A stretch of DNA of 25,751 nt from Podochytrium sp. JEL0797 (GCA_027596195.1 JADGJG010000284.1:1-25751), one strand, 5' to 3'; positions 1 through 8,945 are shown, counted from the stretch's first letter. Notes: generated by a model from the sequence alone, not told the origin. A program made the numbers and translations.

Positions 1-55
<55 letters not shown>
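1..55. repeat. Poly-C homopolymer at window edge
   Basis: An uninterrupted run of 55 C residues at the very start of the window. It is not a telomere repeat of the TTAGGG class. A homopolymer of one base at a sequence end most often reflects a sequencing or assembly artefact at a contig end, though a true C-tract cannot be excluded. Confidence 0.9.
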
Positions 56-56
<1 letters not shown>

Positions 57-184
57 TAGGCATCGTTACACGCCTTTACGCCCTTCACGTATCGAGGAAA
101 ATGGATTTTTGTTGTAATAAGGAGGCTGGCAACAGAAAACGGACATTTATGCGAGATTATCAGGAATGTATTTTCAATCTGCAG

Positions 185-475
185 AGATTCATAGTTTCAA
201 TTTATCCAAAAAGACGCGAATCACGTTTCCAAACTCGAAACTCTTCAAACTCTCGACGCCATACTCGATTTATTGCCCCAATGCCTCCCGCTCGCCTCCT
301 TGCACATTAAACCTTCCATTCTCGTTTCCCTTGTTGGATACGCGAACCTGCAAATCAACGAGTCAATGAATCGACGCGTAGTTCGAATGCATCGACGAGT
401 CGTTTTAATAAATCGACTCGTCGTTCGAATACGCCGCCTTCATCATAGACGCACAATCGGCAAGTCTCCGAATGT
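185..475 (-). pseudogene. Decayed duplicate of the crotonase C-terminal exon
   Basis: This stretch repeats, in the same orientation, the 3' part of the intact crotonase gene next door (compare 495-735). The segments beginning with the shared text TCCAAAAA at about 205 and 506 align for over 100 bases with scattered substitutions, and the copies align again where both read ACGCCGCCTTCATCAT (432 and 682). On the minus strand the frame corresponding to the parent meets a TAA at 407-409, and a three-unit 21-bp repeat sits where the parent has none. It is a dead tandem fragment, not a second gene. Confidence 0.8.
365..427. repeat. Three tandem 21-bp units inside the crotonase duplicate
   Basis: Units at 365-385, 386-406 and 407-427 share the pattern AATNNATCGACNNGTNGTT with a few changes. 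The period is seven codons. The parent gene has only one such unit (near 657-677), so the array arose after duplication. Confidence 0.75.
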
Positions 476-483
476 TTGTGGTC

Positions 484-489
484 CATTTA
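484..489 (-). promoter_or_regulatory. Candidate polyadenylation signal of the crotonase gene
   Basis: Minus-strand ATTAAA begins two bases beyond the TGA stop at 492-494. It is the first such hexamer downstream. Its closeness to the stop matches the pattern of other genes in this window. Confidence 0.4.
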
Positions 490-491
490 AT

Positions 492-1523
492 TCACAGTTT
501 CGATTTATCCAAAAACACGCGAATAGCACCGCCAAACTCGACACTCTTCAAACTCTTGATCCCATACTCAATTTCTTGCCTCAATGCCTCCCGTTCGCCT
601 CCTTGCGCATTGAACCTGCCCTTGTCCTTCCCTTTGCCCAATTCACCTGTCTCCGAACGAATCGACTTGTCACTCGAATACGCCGCCTTCATCATGGACG
701 CGCGATCGTTGCGCATGCAAGTCTCGGGATGTTTGGCAATTTGATTCGCGAGAGCAACGGCTGTTTCGAGTGCTTGACCGGGTGGAGCGAGATAATTGAC
801 AAGCCTAATTCGCATGAAAGGGAATTCGAAGGATAGAATTAGCAATGGAACTTGTTCGCTTTGCTCACTTTCACGCGCCGATGCGCGCTCGCTACTCGCA
901 CGCGTTCGCTCGGTCATGCCTGGACAACTCGCTTCGCTCGGCGCTCACCCAATTTCGTGGGCCTCCTCAGCACGCAGATCCCTTCCCGTCAAGACCAAAT
1001 CTGTGGCCCTCGAGAGACCAATCAAGCGTGGCAATCGCACCGTCCCCCCATCAATGAGCGGAACGCCACGCATCCTACAATATACGCCCAAAACGGCATC
1101 ACGCGCAGCGACACGAAGGTCACACCAACACGCGAGTTCGAGGCCTCCCGCAACAGCGAAACCTTCAATGGCAGCAATCACGGGTTTTGAGAGGGCGAGA
1201 CGGGTAGGACCTTTTTGTTAGATTCGTTTGTTAGTAAGCATGACGCACGCCAAGCACTCACCCATGGGACCCATGTCGTCCATGTCCTCACTCACGAGAT
1301 TCATTCTCTCCTTGTCTTGTACCATGGCACTCAGATCGGCGCCCGCACAGAAATTGCCGTTTTCGCCCGTCAAGACGGCGACTTTGAGTTCGTGGCACTC
1401 TTCAAAGTGCACAAAGGCGGCGTGGAGAAGCGCGGCAGTTTGACGATCAACGGCGTTGCGCTTTTCGCTGCGACAGATTGTGACGACAAAGACGGCGCCG
1501 CGTGTCGAGGTTTGAATTTGCAT
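492..1523 (-). CDS. Enoyl-CoA hydratase/isomerase (crotonase) family protein, three exons
   Basis: Exons are 1262-1523, 949-1210 and 492-804. Introns are 1211-1261 (51 nt, GTGAGT, TACTAAC branch site) and 805-948 (144 nt, GTGAGC, TGCTAAT). Joined they give 278 residues, normal for the family. Crotonases polarise acyl-CoA thioesters in fatty-acid or amino-acid breakdown. Visible motifs: NAVD near residue 23, the oxyanion-hole segment FCAGADL (about 58-64), and AAIEGFAVAGGLELA (about 100-114), whose Glu (about 112) matches rat Glu144. The position of the second hydratase glutamate (Glu164 in rat) aligns with Cys (about 132), so simple hydration is uncertain and an isomerase or other activity is possible. 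There is no obvious mitochondrial presequence. ATTAAA lies one base after the stop. The start at 1523 is the first Met in frame before the conserved core. Confidence 0.93.
871..947. repeat. GC-rich island inside crotonase intron 2
   Basis: The intron carries a run of overlapping CGCG, GCTCGC and GCGCTC motifs, including CTCGCACGCGTTCGCT at 895-910, which recurs with one extra T in the long calreticulin intron at 18965-18981. The intron is about twice the usual length here, so the island looks inserted. Confidence 0.55.
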
Positions 1524-1639
1524 TTTTGGGGGAAAAATCCGCCGTGTTGCACGCCACCTGCACGCCACCTCGTTCCGCGTCAAAAATTGTGTTGCAATCC
1601 AACCTGACTTTGCGCACGCCTCGCTGCTGAGACAAGTGT

Positions 1640-2112
1640 CAGACAACATTGTAAGAAAAGTGATTGTTGAGTAAGAGAGATGGAACAAGCGGCCACTTGA
1701 TTCCCAGCGAGCGAATCGAGGAGGGCGTTGAAAGCGAAAGCAAAATGAGCACGCCAGCGCCGCAGGCGCGCGGTAGCGCGTAGCGCGTAGCGCAAAATAA
1801 CACGAAGCGAGTCGCGCAAGATCATGAGAGCGAAAAGCGCGGCAGCGTGACCCAATTTATCCGTCAACTCCTGCATCACGGTCCCTTGCAACGCATCAAT
1901 CCACGCGCGACCATCTCGCTGTGTATGCTCTTGTACTGCCTCGACATGTCACTCGTAATCTCAAGGCCATCCACGCGTCGCGAGGCCATGTTGGGAATGG
2001 AGGCGCGCAGAGAGGGTGTGTCGCTTTGGAGAGTTTGGAGAGGAGAGTGTCGATTTTGAGGGTTGTTTTTGGGGGCTGGTGGATCTGGCGCAAATAACAT
2101 AGTCGCCGCCAA
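1640..2112 (-). pseudogene. Unrecognised coding-like remnant with a frameshift
   Basis: Two overlapping minus-strand frames look coding. The upstream one (2112 to about 1890) contains the stretch PNMASRRVDGLEITSDMSR. The other (about 1950 to 1640) contains IDALQGTVMQELTDKLGHAA. They can be joined only by a frame change near 1890-1900, where I see no convincing intron. A GC-rich array with three TAGCGCG units (1774-1794) interrupts the second frame. I do not recognise the family. It lies upstream of the crotonase in the same direction and could be a dead gene or a poorly resolved multi-exon gene. The rest of 1524-2397 holds nothing else I can support. Confidence 0.3.
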
Positions 2113-2397
2113 CTTGCAGTGGAACAGTTGGACGTGATCAGTTGTGCTTCGCGCACGCGTTCAAAGTGTGTTGCGTGAGGGACCGATGCCGGGCCAAATG
2201 TTTTCCCCAGAAGATTCTGCGGTCTCGAAATTCGAAAGACTGCACGACTCTTTGAGCATCATATCGTGAATTGGCCAAGGTCATCAATGGGGGCGCTTTT
2301 GGCTCAGCCAATTCCACCTAATTCATCTCTCTTTTACGAGAATTTTAATAGGCCTATTTAATGTCATTTCACAAAATAATAACTCTAATAGAGCACC

Positions 2398-3041
2398 ATG
2401 AATTTGCCTTTGAATGCAGATATCGTCGCTCTCTTGACACAAATTGCTGCCAACCAGCAGAGGATTGAAGGGAAGCTTGACAAACTCACCAGTAAATCCA
2501 ACACTCGTCTCGATACCCTCGAGTCCTCAGTGTTTCACCTCTCCTCTCAAATAGCTGTCAACCACCACCAAGTCTTCCTGCAACTCTTTCAGCTGCGGAA
2601 CCCCAACAAGAGGTTCTTCACTCGCTTCAGCGACCTCCCCTCTGAGGTGGCTCGCCTTGTTATGTCCTGGATTCACCCCAAGCAAGTCTGGAAGCTCTTT
2701 GCTTCCCTCAACATTTGCGGCTTTCTGCCACTTCCTGACCCCTCCATCACCAAATCACTCGAACCGTCCGAACATACCTCGCATTCCTCCACGACTCTCC
2801 TCCTTCATACCAGACTTTGTACTTTCGAAGCCAATGGAATTTTCTCAAGACAATCTGCCGGGGAATCACGGAAGTCGGGGCTGAAGATCTTGAAGCCCTT
2901 CTTACCCTGCAGCTTCCGATTTTTCTTCCAGAAATGAAGGACCTTTGCTTGCTGTCCCTTTCAAACTGCAATCTTAGCGGACCAATTCCCATTGGACAAC
3001 AAACTCCTCGAAGGCCCCATTCCTGCCAGCAACTTCCATAG
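2398..3041 (+). pseudogene. LRR gene copy 1a: coiled coil, F-box-like, first LRR (broken)
   Basis: It begins with an ATG and an intact N-terminal frame: a heptad-rich coiled coil (residues about 8-50, with LLTQIAANQQRIEGKLDKL), then an F-box-like helix segment LPSEVARLVMSWIHPKQVW (about 80-100) closely matching the complete LRR gene at 22664-23857. After about 2700 the homology moves between frames: SITKSLEPSE, then FRSQWNFLKTICRGITE near 2820, then the first LRR, CNLSGPIPIG, near 2970-2995. It then stops. Frameshifts make it a pseudogene. AT-rich sequence separates it from copy 1b, which restarts within the same region of the protein. Confidence 0.75.
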
Positions 3042-3189
3042 AAAATCACGAACCTTTTGATTAGGGGGTTTTGAATTTTTTCTTTGGAATGAAATGTAAT
3101 AGAATTGAACGCGTTAAATTATTCGTTTTGTATGAAATTGACTTATCAGACGCGGCGCTGGCAAACGCACCGACAATGTAATATGGCCT

Positions 3190-3984
3190 CGCGGTCGCAA
3201 CGCATTCGAAGCCAACAGAAGGAATTCAAGAGAATCTGTTGGGAAACCTCAGAAGATTGGCGTTGTATCGTTCAAGTGCTTTTAGCTGTTATTTTTGTCG
3301 TTGAAATGAAACATCTGGTTCATTTGAGCCTCACCCTCTGCAATATTGCCGTCGAAATTGGAACCCTCGAGTCCCTTCAAGTGTTAGAGTTGGACTGCAA
3401 CCAACTTGAAGGCCCCATTCCTCCAGCATTGCAAATCTCAAGCAGTTGAAGGCGCTGTGTTTGTACCGAAATCAACTGTCTGGCCCAGTTCCCGCTAAGT
3501 TGGGTGAACTCTCCAACCTCACGCACTTATTGCTTCACCACAACAAACTCTCTGGTTCACTGCCGTCCTCTTGCTGCAATCTTGCAGTAAACTCAGATGT
3601 ATGGATATTTTTGGCGCAATTCCACGTGAAATGGGGCTCTCTCGCGAGTTTGGAAACGCTATACCTCGAAAAAAAAACAAGAAGTTGACGGGAGAAATTC
3701 CGCAGGAACTGGGAAATCTTACTGCGCTGCAAACAGCGTACCTTGGAACCTGAAACCTGTTGGGCCAGATTCCACTCGAGCTCGGCCGACTCGCGAACTT
3801 GGAGTAATCGGATCTGAGTGGGAACGCGTTGTCTGGCGGGCAGATTTGGCGGCATTGGAACACTTGGAGTTATTAACGTGCTGAAGATGGCGTGTTGCTC
3901 GAGGGGGTGATGTCAGAGGAATAGGAAGACTAAGTTAATTCGGAAGATGGTGATGACTCTGATGATGAAAACGAGTTGGAATGA
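3190..3984 (+). pseudogene. LRR gene copy 1b: linker, LRR array and acidic tail (broken)
   Basis: Homology to copies 1a and 2 restarts at RSQQKEFKRICW (about 3197) and runs through LRRs of the LxxNxLxGPIP type. One frame is open to 3449; another follows from 3446 (LYRNQLSGPVPAKLGELSNL). Then come KLTGEIPQELGNLTAL near 3685-3725 and LLGQIPLELGRLANLE near 3757-3804, with an in-frame TGA and TAA. The end encodes an acidic tail (SEDGDDSDDENELE) interrupted by TAG and TAA, then TGA at 3982-3984 and AATAAA at 3988-3993. Several independent lesions show it is dead. It lacks the coiled coil and F-box-like part. Confidence 0.75.
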
Positions 3985-4166
3985 AATAATAAAGGCGTTC
4001 TTCGCTTCAATGCGACTCAATTCAAAGGGCAAAATCGTCTTAGTCCACGCACCGGGCTGCATGATTCTACCTGAATCGGGATATCTTTCTTTTTAAAAAA
4101 GTGGTCAACTGGTCAGCTCTTGTAATTAGATTATTTTTCAGAATTCGATCATAGACCATTAATTAT

Positions 4167-4298
4167 TTACAGCTTTGCTTTTCCGATATATTCATCCATA
4201 AGCTTCTCAAAATCATTCGGAGCCTTTCCACTCACAAAATACGCCGACTTTTGAGAATCGGTTTTAAAACCAAAGAACATAGGAATCGTGACATTCAT
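4167..4298 (-). pseudogene. Short coding-like fragment, C-terminus of an unknown protein
   Basis: A minus-strand frame from an ATG at 4298 to TAA at 4167-4169 encodes 43 residues, with FFGFKTDSQKSAYFVSGKAP and EKLMDEYIGKAKL near the end. It looks like the end of a real protein, but the frame closes just upstream of 4310 and I cannot name the family. It fills part of the 400-base gap between LRR copies 1b and 2; nothing else is visible there. Confidence 0.25.
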
Positions 4299-4394
4299 CG
4301 TCAGAGGCCCGCCTCATGGCAGCATCAAAGAACAATAGCCCGCTAAACTCAATTCTTTGATTTAAACATTCTCGGCGTTTCAACGCGATTCTCT

Positions 4395-5431
4395 AGGTTG
4401 TAGACGCGAACTCTCGTCTTAATGCCCTCGAATCCTGTGTGAGTGTCCTTCAACCACCACCGAATCTCCTCTCTCCGACTGCTTCAACTGCAGAACCCCA
4501 ATAAGAAGTCCTCCTTTCGAGATTGCTTGTTTGGTCCTGCCCTGGATCCATCCAAATCAGGTCTGGAAGCTCCGAGTCCTCCCTCGCTCTTTCCGCGATG
4601 GTATTAAATCGCTTTCCTTTGCCTCGCTCAACATCCGCCGCTTTTTGCCACTTCCCGATCACGCCATCACCAAATCACTCAAACCATCCGAAAACGACCT
4701 CACGTTCCTTGACAAATTCCCCTCCCTCTTGCTACCAGTCCTCTTACTTTCGAAGCCAATTGAAGCACTTCAAGACGATCTGTTGGGGGGTCACGGAAGA
4801 CGGGCTTGAGAAAGTTGAAATATTGCGTGCTCTGGCCCTGCAGCTGTCAATGCTTGTTGTTGAAATGAAGTATCTGGTAAATTTGACCCTCGTCGGATGC
4901 AATCTTGATGGGCCAATTCCTATCGAAATTGAAATCTCAAGTCCCTTCAAGTGTTGCATTTGGGCGACAACCGCCTCGAAGGCATCCCTTCCAACATTGC
5001 TAATCTCAATCAGTTGACGGCTTGTCTCTGCATACGAATATGCTGTCTGGCTCTATTCCTGCCCAGTTTCTTGAACTCACCGACCTCATTAACTTATCAA
5101 TTCACCACAACAAACTCTCTGATGCACTGCCATCCTATTTGGGCAAGCTAAGTAAACTCGAATGGATAGATCTTGGCTTCAATTCATTTTGTGGCTCAGT
5201 TCCATGCGAATGGGGCACCCTCCATGGTTTGCAAACCCTATTCCTCGACGGATAACAGGCGAAATTCCGCAGCAACTTGGAAATCTCACTGCACTTAAAT
5301 GTTGTCTGGTGAGATTTGGCTACGTTGGAACATTTGTATTTGTTGGATGTGTTGGTTGTGTTCAGTGGATTTTCGAGATGGTGTGTTGAAGGGTGATATG
5401 CTGGAGGAGTCGGAAGATGAAGGTCATTCGG
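4395..5431 (+). pseudogene. LRR gene copy 2 (5'-truncated, broken, ended by hAT insertion)
   Basis: Homology starts inside the coiled coil (SRLNALES near 4410), continues through the F-box-like segment LPWIHPNQVWKL (about 4535-4570), the linker FRSQLKHFKTICWGVTEDG (near 4750-4805) and an LRR array including NLDGPIPIEI, NMLSGSIPAQFLEL and GEIPQQLGNLTALK. The frame changes at least four times. The acidic tail (EESEDEGH) is cut at about 5431 by the hAT-type element. In the open stretches the LRRs follow the 24-residue plant-type pattern. This is a dead paralogue of the same subfamily as copies 1a and 1b. Confidence 0.75.
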
Positions 5432-5439
5432 TAGGGTTT

Positions 5440-5521
5440 GGAAGTATACGCGTATAGTGAGGTTTGGTATACAAATTATACACATTATACATGTATAGTA
5501 TACAGTATATTATACGTATAG
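5440..5521. repeat. Left subterminal palindrome cluster of the hAT element
   Basis: An AT-rich zone with TATACGCGTATA, GTATAC and ATTATACGTATA palindromes. It also matches the right subterminal zone (6325-6411) as a direct repeat: GGAAGTATACGCGTATAGT against GGAAGCATACACGTATAGT. Such clusters in hAT elements are usually transposase binding sites (family knowledge). Confidence 0.6.
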
Positions 5522-5549
5522 GAAAAATAATACATTTATTTGCCGAATC

Positions 5550-6146
5550 ACTCGAAACCATCACTGTCAAAATCACTTGCATTCCCACACATGACATCAC
5601 AATATTCACCTCCTTGGTTCGCAACTTCGCATCGGCATACATAATCACAAGCCCGGCAGCCTTCTCTGTAGTGAGCCGATTGCGCCTCTTTGTGTGAATG
5701 AAGTCCCACAAGCTCCAAATTCTCTCACTCGCAGCTTGTGAAGTTGGGATGCTGAAGATAACCTCCGCTGCTTTCGCCAAAACCGGAAACTTGGAGACCC
5801 CCACCACCCTCCACCAAGTCTGTATATCCATCCCATACTCCTTCAACAAAGCCATTTCGCCAGGCATCGGCAGTGACGCAAACCGCTGATACTTCTTGAC
5901 CTCTCATATGACGGCGTCAATGTTGTTGCTGAGTTTTCGATGCTCGACGATGTACTTTGGGAGACGACGCATAACCTCCAACAAATCACTCTGGTGCCAT
6001 GGTGGGGGTCCATGCCACATTTTCTCTCCTCTAGTGTCGATGTAGTGTGCCAATTTGGCCGTCTTTGCGGGTTTCGCAGTTCCGCGAGCCTGTCCCGACC
6101 CACGCTTGATGACGTGCGAATTAATATCTTTCTCATCCATGGGCAT
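5550..6146 (-). pseudogene. hAT transposase C-terminal dimerisation region (remnant)
   Basis: One minus-strand frame runs from 6146 with a single TGA at about 5904-5906. It includes KMWHGPPPWHQSDLLEV upstream and the typical hAT C-terminal block WWRVVG, FPVLAKAAEVIFSIPTSQAA, SERIWS and RRNRLTTEKA (about 5640-5830). This block mediates transposase dimerisation. The catalytic Asp/Glu core and the BED zinc finger are absent. Upstream, near 6165-6182, an A/T homopolymer run breaks the frame. It is non-functional. Confidence 0.8.
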
Positions 6147-6324
6147 GTCTCCGTTCGGGAGAAAGAAAAAAAAAGAAAAAAATTCATTCGGCCTGTGCCG
6201 GGAGCAGAAGCCAAAAAGTCACTTGGATTAAAACTTGGAAAAGGAGAAACCTGCGCCTCCTTCTTAAAAGGGGCAGAGTTCATCCTCTACACGACTGACT
6301 ATCTGTATTCCAACGAAATCTCAA

Positions 6325-6411
6325 TCGGAAGCATACACGTATAGTAAGTTTTACTATCGAAATTATACGCGTATAATATACGTATAGTTAGTATACACGT
6401 ATACGTATAAG
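6325..6411. repeat. Right subterminal palindrome cluster of the hAT element
   Basis: Contains ATTATACGCGTATAAT, TATACGTATA and GTATACACGTATACG. It resembles the left zone both as a direct copy and, because of its palindromes, as an inverted one. Confidence 0.6.
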
Positions 6412-6422
6412 GCGAACCCTAC

Positions 6423-7140
6423 GGTTTACTAAAAACGCGTTCATGAGGTCCATCAGAGCATAAATAAAGGTGAACTCGTAGCGCCCAAGATATATCACTG
6501 ATTTTTCTCAGCGAATGTTGGTACGTGTGGGGAGAGTGGGAGGGGGGGGGGGCCGGGGGCGTTTCAGTCAACAAAAAGCCACGCGAATCGGAACAACAAA
6601 GTACCTCCGTTCAGCCAGTGGAGCTTCCGGCAATTAGCATGATATCACAGTATATATGTAAATATTCAGTGCTTCGACGTCGAACGAGGGTGCTGTTGTT
6701 TGATGTCAAGGACCTCACCCCACAACAAACCTCGCTCGAGATCCATCCGCCGATGTCCGATCGCCTCAAATAAATGCCAGAAATTATTTTTGATGAATAT
6801 AAAGATGTGGATTGCGATGGGCGGTCGATCTGGCGCGAAGGGTATTGATTTTAGTTTTGACACGTGTTTCGGAAATCAAAGAGATTCCGTTTGGGGCTTG
6901 GGCAACGCGCGCGCGTCGTTCAACTTACCAATTTTCGTGCATGTCTTTCGTTCGAGTTGACCTTCGTGTCGTTGGTGGTTCAGGAGTGATGGTCGGCGGT
7001 GCGCGTGGCGCTCATATTTTAGTTTTGTTTGGTGAGGGAAAGAACGACAAATTAATTTTTCGTATTAATACTGCAAACCAAAGCATGTTTGGTGAGTGAA
7101 AAAACGACCAAAATTTGTTTGAATAATCAACACTACACAG
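6423..7140. other. Region without a supported gene
   Basis: No open frame here has coding character I can defend. The region holds a G-run (6541-6552), an AATAAA-like site near 6463, and a block at 6831-6874 (TGGCGCGAAGGGTATTGATT, then TTTTGACACGTG) that recurs at 18217-18259. Confidence 0.5.
6831..6874. repeat. Dispersed 44-bp repeat, copy 1
   Basis: TGGCGCGAAGGGTATTGATT followed by TTAGTTTTGACACGTGTTTC aligns with 18217-18259 with few differences. The shared TGACACGTG core contains a CACGTG E-box. Function unknown. Confidence 0.55.
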
Positions 7141-7310
7141 AATCAAAGCTGCTGCTCTTCGTGATCGATTTTAAGCGTCTCCACCTCCCCCATATCCGCG
7201 CTCCTGCTCTTCTTGGCAGACTCTCCCTTCACTTCAGCCTTCTTCTTGTCGTTATCCTCGGCGCTTCCGCGAGAATCTTCTCCTTGGAGGAGTTGGCCCG
7301 TTTAATCTGT
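7141..7310 (-). repeat. Duplicated acidic/lysine-rich gene tail, copy A
   Basis: On the minus strand this reads QLLQGEDSRGSAEDND followed by a Lys-rich and then an acidic stretch, ending at TGA near 7134-7140. A close copy with its own TGA is at 10598-10717, also just downstream of an LRR gene 3' end. A shorter DNA copy is at 17985-18040. The frame is not connected to the LRR gene, which stops at 7410. An AG preceded by a pyrimidine-rich stretch near 7317 could be a splice acceptor, so it may be a last exon whose upstream part is missing. Confidence 0.5.
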
Positions 7311-7407
7311 GTGTCAAAAACAGGATGTATCAATAAAATGTCACGGACACCCTTTCTTTCTTCACCCACAACGTTAACCCAGTTTCCAATCGCGAAGACA
7401 AATTTGA

Positions 7408-7413
7408 ATTTAT
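7408..7413 (-). promoter_or_regulatory. AATAAA overlapping the stop of LRR copy 3
   Basis: The last codons read ACG CAA TAA ATTC, so the stop is contained in AATAAA. The same end sequence is conserved in the dead copies near 11555-11565 and 14568-14580. Confidence 0.45.
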
Positions 7414-8045
7414 TGCGTCCAAAACCTCCATTCAAAGTCACAACTCATGCCATTCCTAGGTAACACGCAATCCTCCAAACGATCCAACAACAACACTTCT
7501 CTTGGAATCGGCCCATACAACATGTTACCATACAAAGAAAGATGCACCAGACGCGACAAGTTTCCCATAGATGTTGGAATGGAGCCACTGAGTGCGTTCT
7601 GGTGCAAAATGAGCGTCTCCAGCTGTACCAAACTTCCCACCTCCAAAGGAATTCCGCCAGTTAGACAATTATAGCAGAAATCAAGGTCCTTTAAATGAAC
7701 TAATCCTTCCAGCTCCATAGGAATATCCCCATCAAGATTATTATCCGACAGGTCGAGAAACTCCAGCTCCGCCAATCCTCCCAGATGAGCAGGAATTCTT
7801 CCACTGAGGTCGTTGCTGCACAGCTTCAGGTGTTTCAAGGATCGCAACTGGCCGATTTGGACGGGGATGGCGCCTTCCAGTCGACATTCGCTCAAATCCA
7901 AGTGTATTGGATTGACGCAAAGGATAATCGCGGAGGTAATTGGTGAAAAGAACTCGGACTCTCCGAGATACCAGTTCATGATAGTGGAGAACAAAGGAAA
8001 AAATATACCAAGCATGGACGCTATCCTCACCATGCTGCGTGACAT
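7410..8045 (-). CDS. LRR protein, open frame but lacking the F-box-like N-terminus (copy 3)
   Basis: The frame is open for 211 residues with no lesion. After about 50 residues of non-repeat sequence (NWYLGESEFFSP) come about six 24-residue plant-type LRRs, for example LDLSECRLEGAIPVQIGQL and LDLSDNNLDGDIPMELEGL, and a C-terminal cap ending SCDFEWRFWTQ. The end matches the 3' ends of copies 5 and 6. The complete gene has a coiled coil and F-box-like part upstream; here the sequence before about 7990 switches to the head of the opposite-strand copy 4, so the first residues from the ATG at 8045 are probably antisense to that gene. The TAA stop lies inside an AATAAA. It is either a truncated gene or an N-terminally replaced one. 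LRRs mediate protein contacts; the partner is unknown. Confidence 0.6.
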   Translation of the reverse strand: MSRSMVRIASMLGIFFPLFSTIMNWYLGESEFFSPITSAIILCVNPIHLDLSECRLEGAIPVQIGQLRSLKHLKLCSNDLSGRIPAHLGGLAELEFLDLSDNNLDGDIPMELEGLVHLKDLDFCYNCLTGGIPLEVGSLVQLETLILHQNALSGSIPTSMGNLSRLVHLSLYGNMLYGPIPREVLLLDRLEDCVLPRNGMSCDFEWRFWTQ

Positions 8046-8944
8046 TCAAGCGCAACAAACTAAGCTGGTAGCACAACTCGCCTGCACAAACGACAAGCTT
8101 GAAGCGCTTGAAACCAAGTGCGATTCCATGGGCCACGCTCTCAACTCCATCTCTGCCGAGCTCCAACACCTCCGCAACCCGCTGCGCAAGTTATACACTC
8201 GCCTCATGGATATGCCAAGAGAGGCGCTGACCAAAATCTTTTCTCGCCAACCTGCCAAGTATTTAAGTTCAGGGCCTTGTCGCGCGATTCTAACGACGAA
8301 GCAATTTTCCATTGTCCATTTGCGCGAGGTTCCCCCAAGTTCATCGTGTTATGAGAACGTTAGCTTTCGAGGACGGCGGGGTTCACCAGCCGTCCGCAAC
8401 CGAGCGATATTTCTCATACGGTCTGGCAACGTTTCAAAGAGTTTTTGCGGAGATTCGTCTCAATATGTATTTAGGTCTGCTGTGGAATGAGAAATCAAAC
8501 ACAGATATTGAGATTCCTTCGACCTTTGGCTTTTGCACCAACTTCAGACATTTCGAACTCAAAGGACGATTCTCGGGCAAAATTCCAGCAGAAATCGGAT
8601 GCCTGGTGAACCTCGCATATCTCAGTCTCCACAACACCAACTTGAATCCCGAAAGAGTTGGCGAATCTTTCGCGATTGGAGCAGTTGCAGTTGTCGGGGA
8701 ATTTGCTGTCCAGGGAAATTTCAAGTGGGTTATGGGGGTTGCTGGAGTTGAAGTTTCTGAGCTTGAAGGGCAACTATGAAGTATGCGGTCAGATTCCGGC
8801 GGTTATTGGGGCTTGGTTGAGCTCGAGAGATTGACACTTCAACAGAACAAGTTGACGGGGCCAGTTCCGGCGGAAATCTTGTTGTTGACCCGGCTTGTGG
8901 AGTGTGATTTGAGTCGAGCGATTTTGTGTTCTGGCGTTGATTGA
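8014..8944 (+). pseudogene. LRR gene copy 4: coiled coil, F-box-like, LRRs (broken)
   Basis: The ATG at 8014 opens a frame with an N-terminal coiled coil (ILTMLRDIQAQQTKLVAQLA, about residues 4-50) and an F-box-like start (LMDMPREALTKIFS, about 66-80). Homology then slips between all three frames: QFSIVHLREV near 8303-8335, ATERYFSYGLATFQRVFAEI near 8395-8455, GRFSGKIPAEIGCLVNLAYL near 8562-8625, LEQLQLSGNLLSREI near 8678, and LTLQQNKLTGPVPAEILLLT near 8830-8890. No introns explain the slips. Its first 32 bases overlap the opposite-strand LRR copy 3, a head-to-head junction. Confidence 0.75.
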
Positions 8945-8945
8945 T

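Larger units (their letters stand above)
5432..6422 (-). mobile_element. Shortened hAT-family DNA transposon
   Basis: The ends carry GTAGGGTT (5431-5438) and its inverted form AACCCTAC (6415-6422), as in hAT termini. Both subterminal zones are rich in TATACGCGTATA/TATACGTATA palindromes. Inside is the end of a hAT transposase. About 1 kb is far too short for an autonomous element, so most of the catalytic core is missing. I could not find an 8-bp target duplication: the flanks TCATTCG and GGTTTACT do not match. The element sits in the acidic tail of LRR copy 2. Confidence 0.7.

Noticed and set aside
273..836. Plus-strand open frame of 187 codons
   Set aside because: It is antisense to the crotonase last exon and its duplicate; the minus strand carries the conserved motifs.
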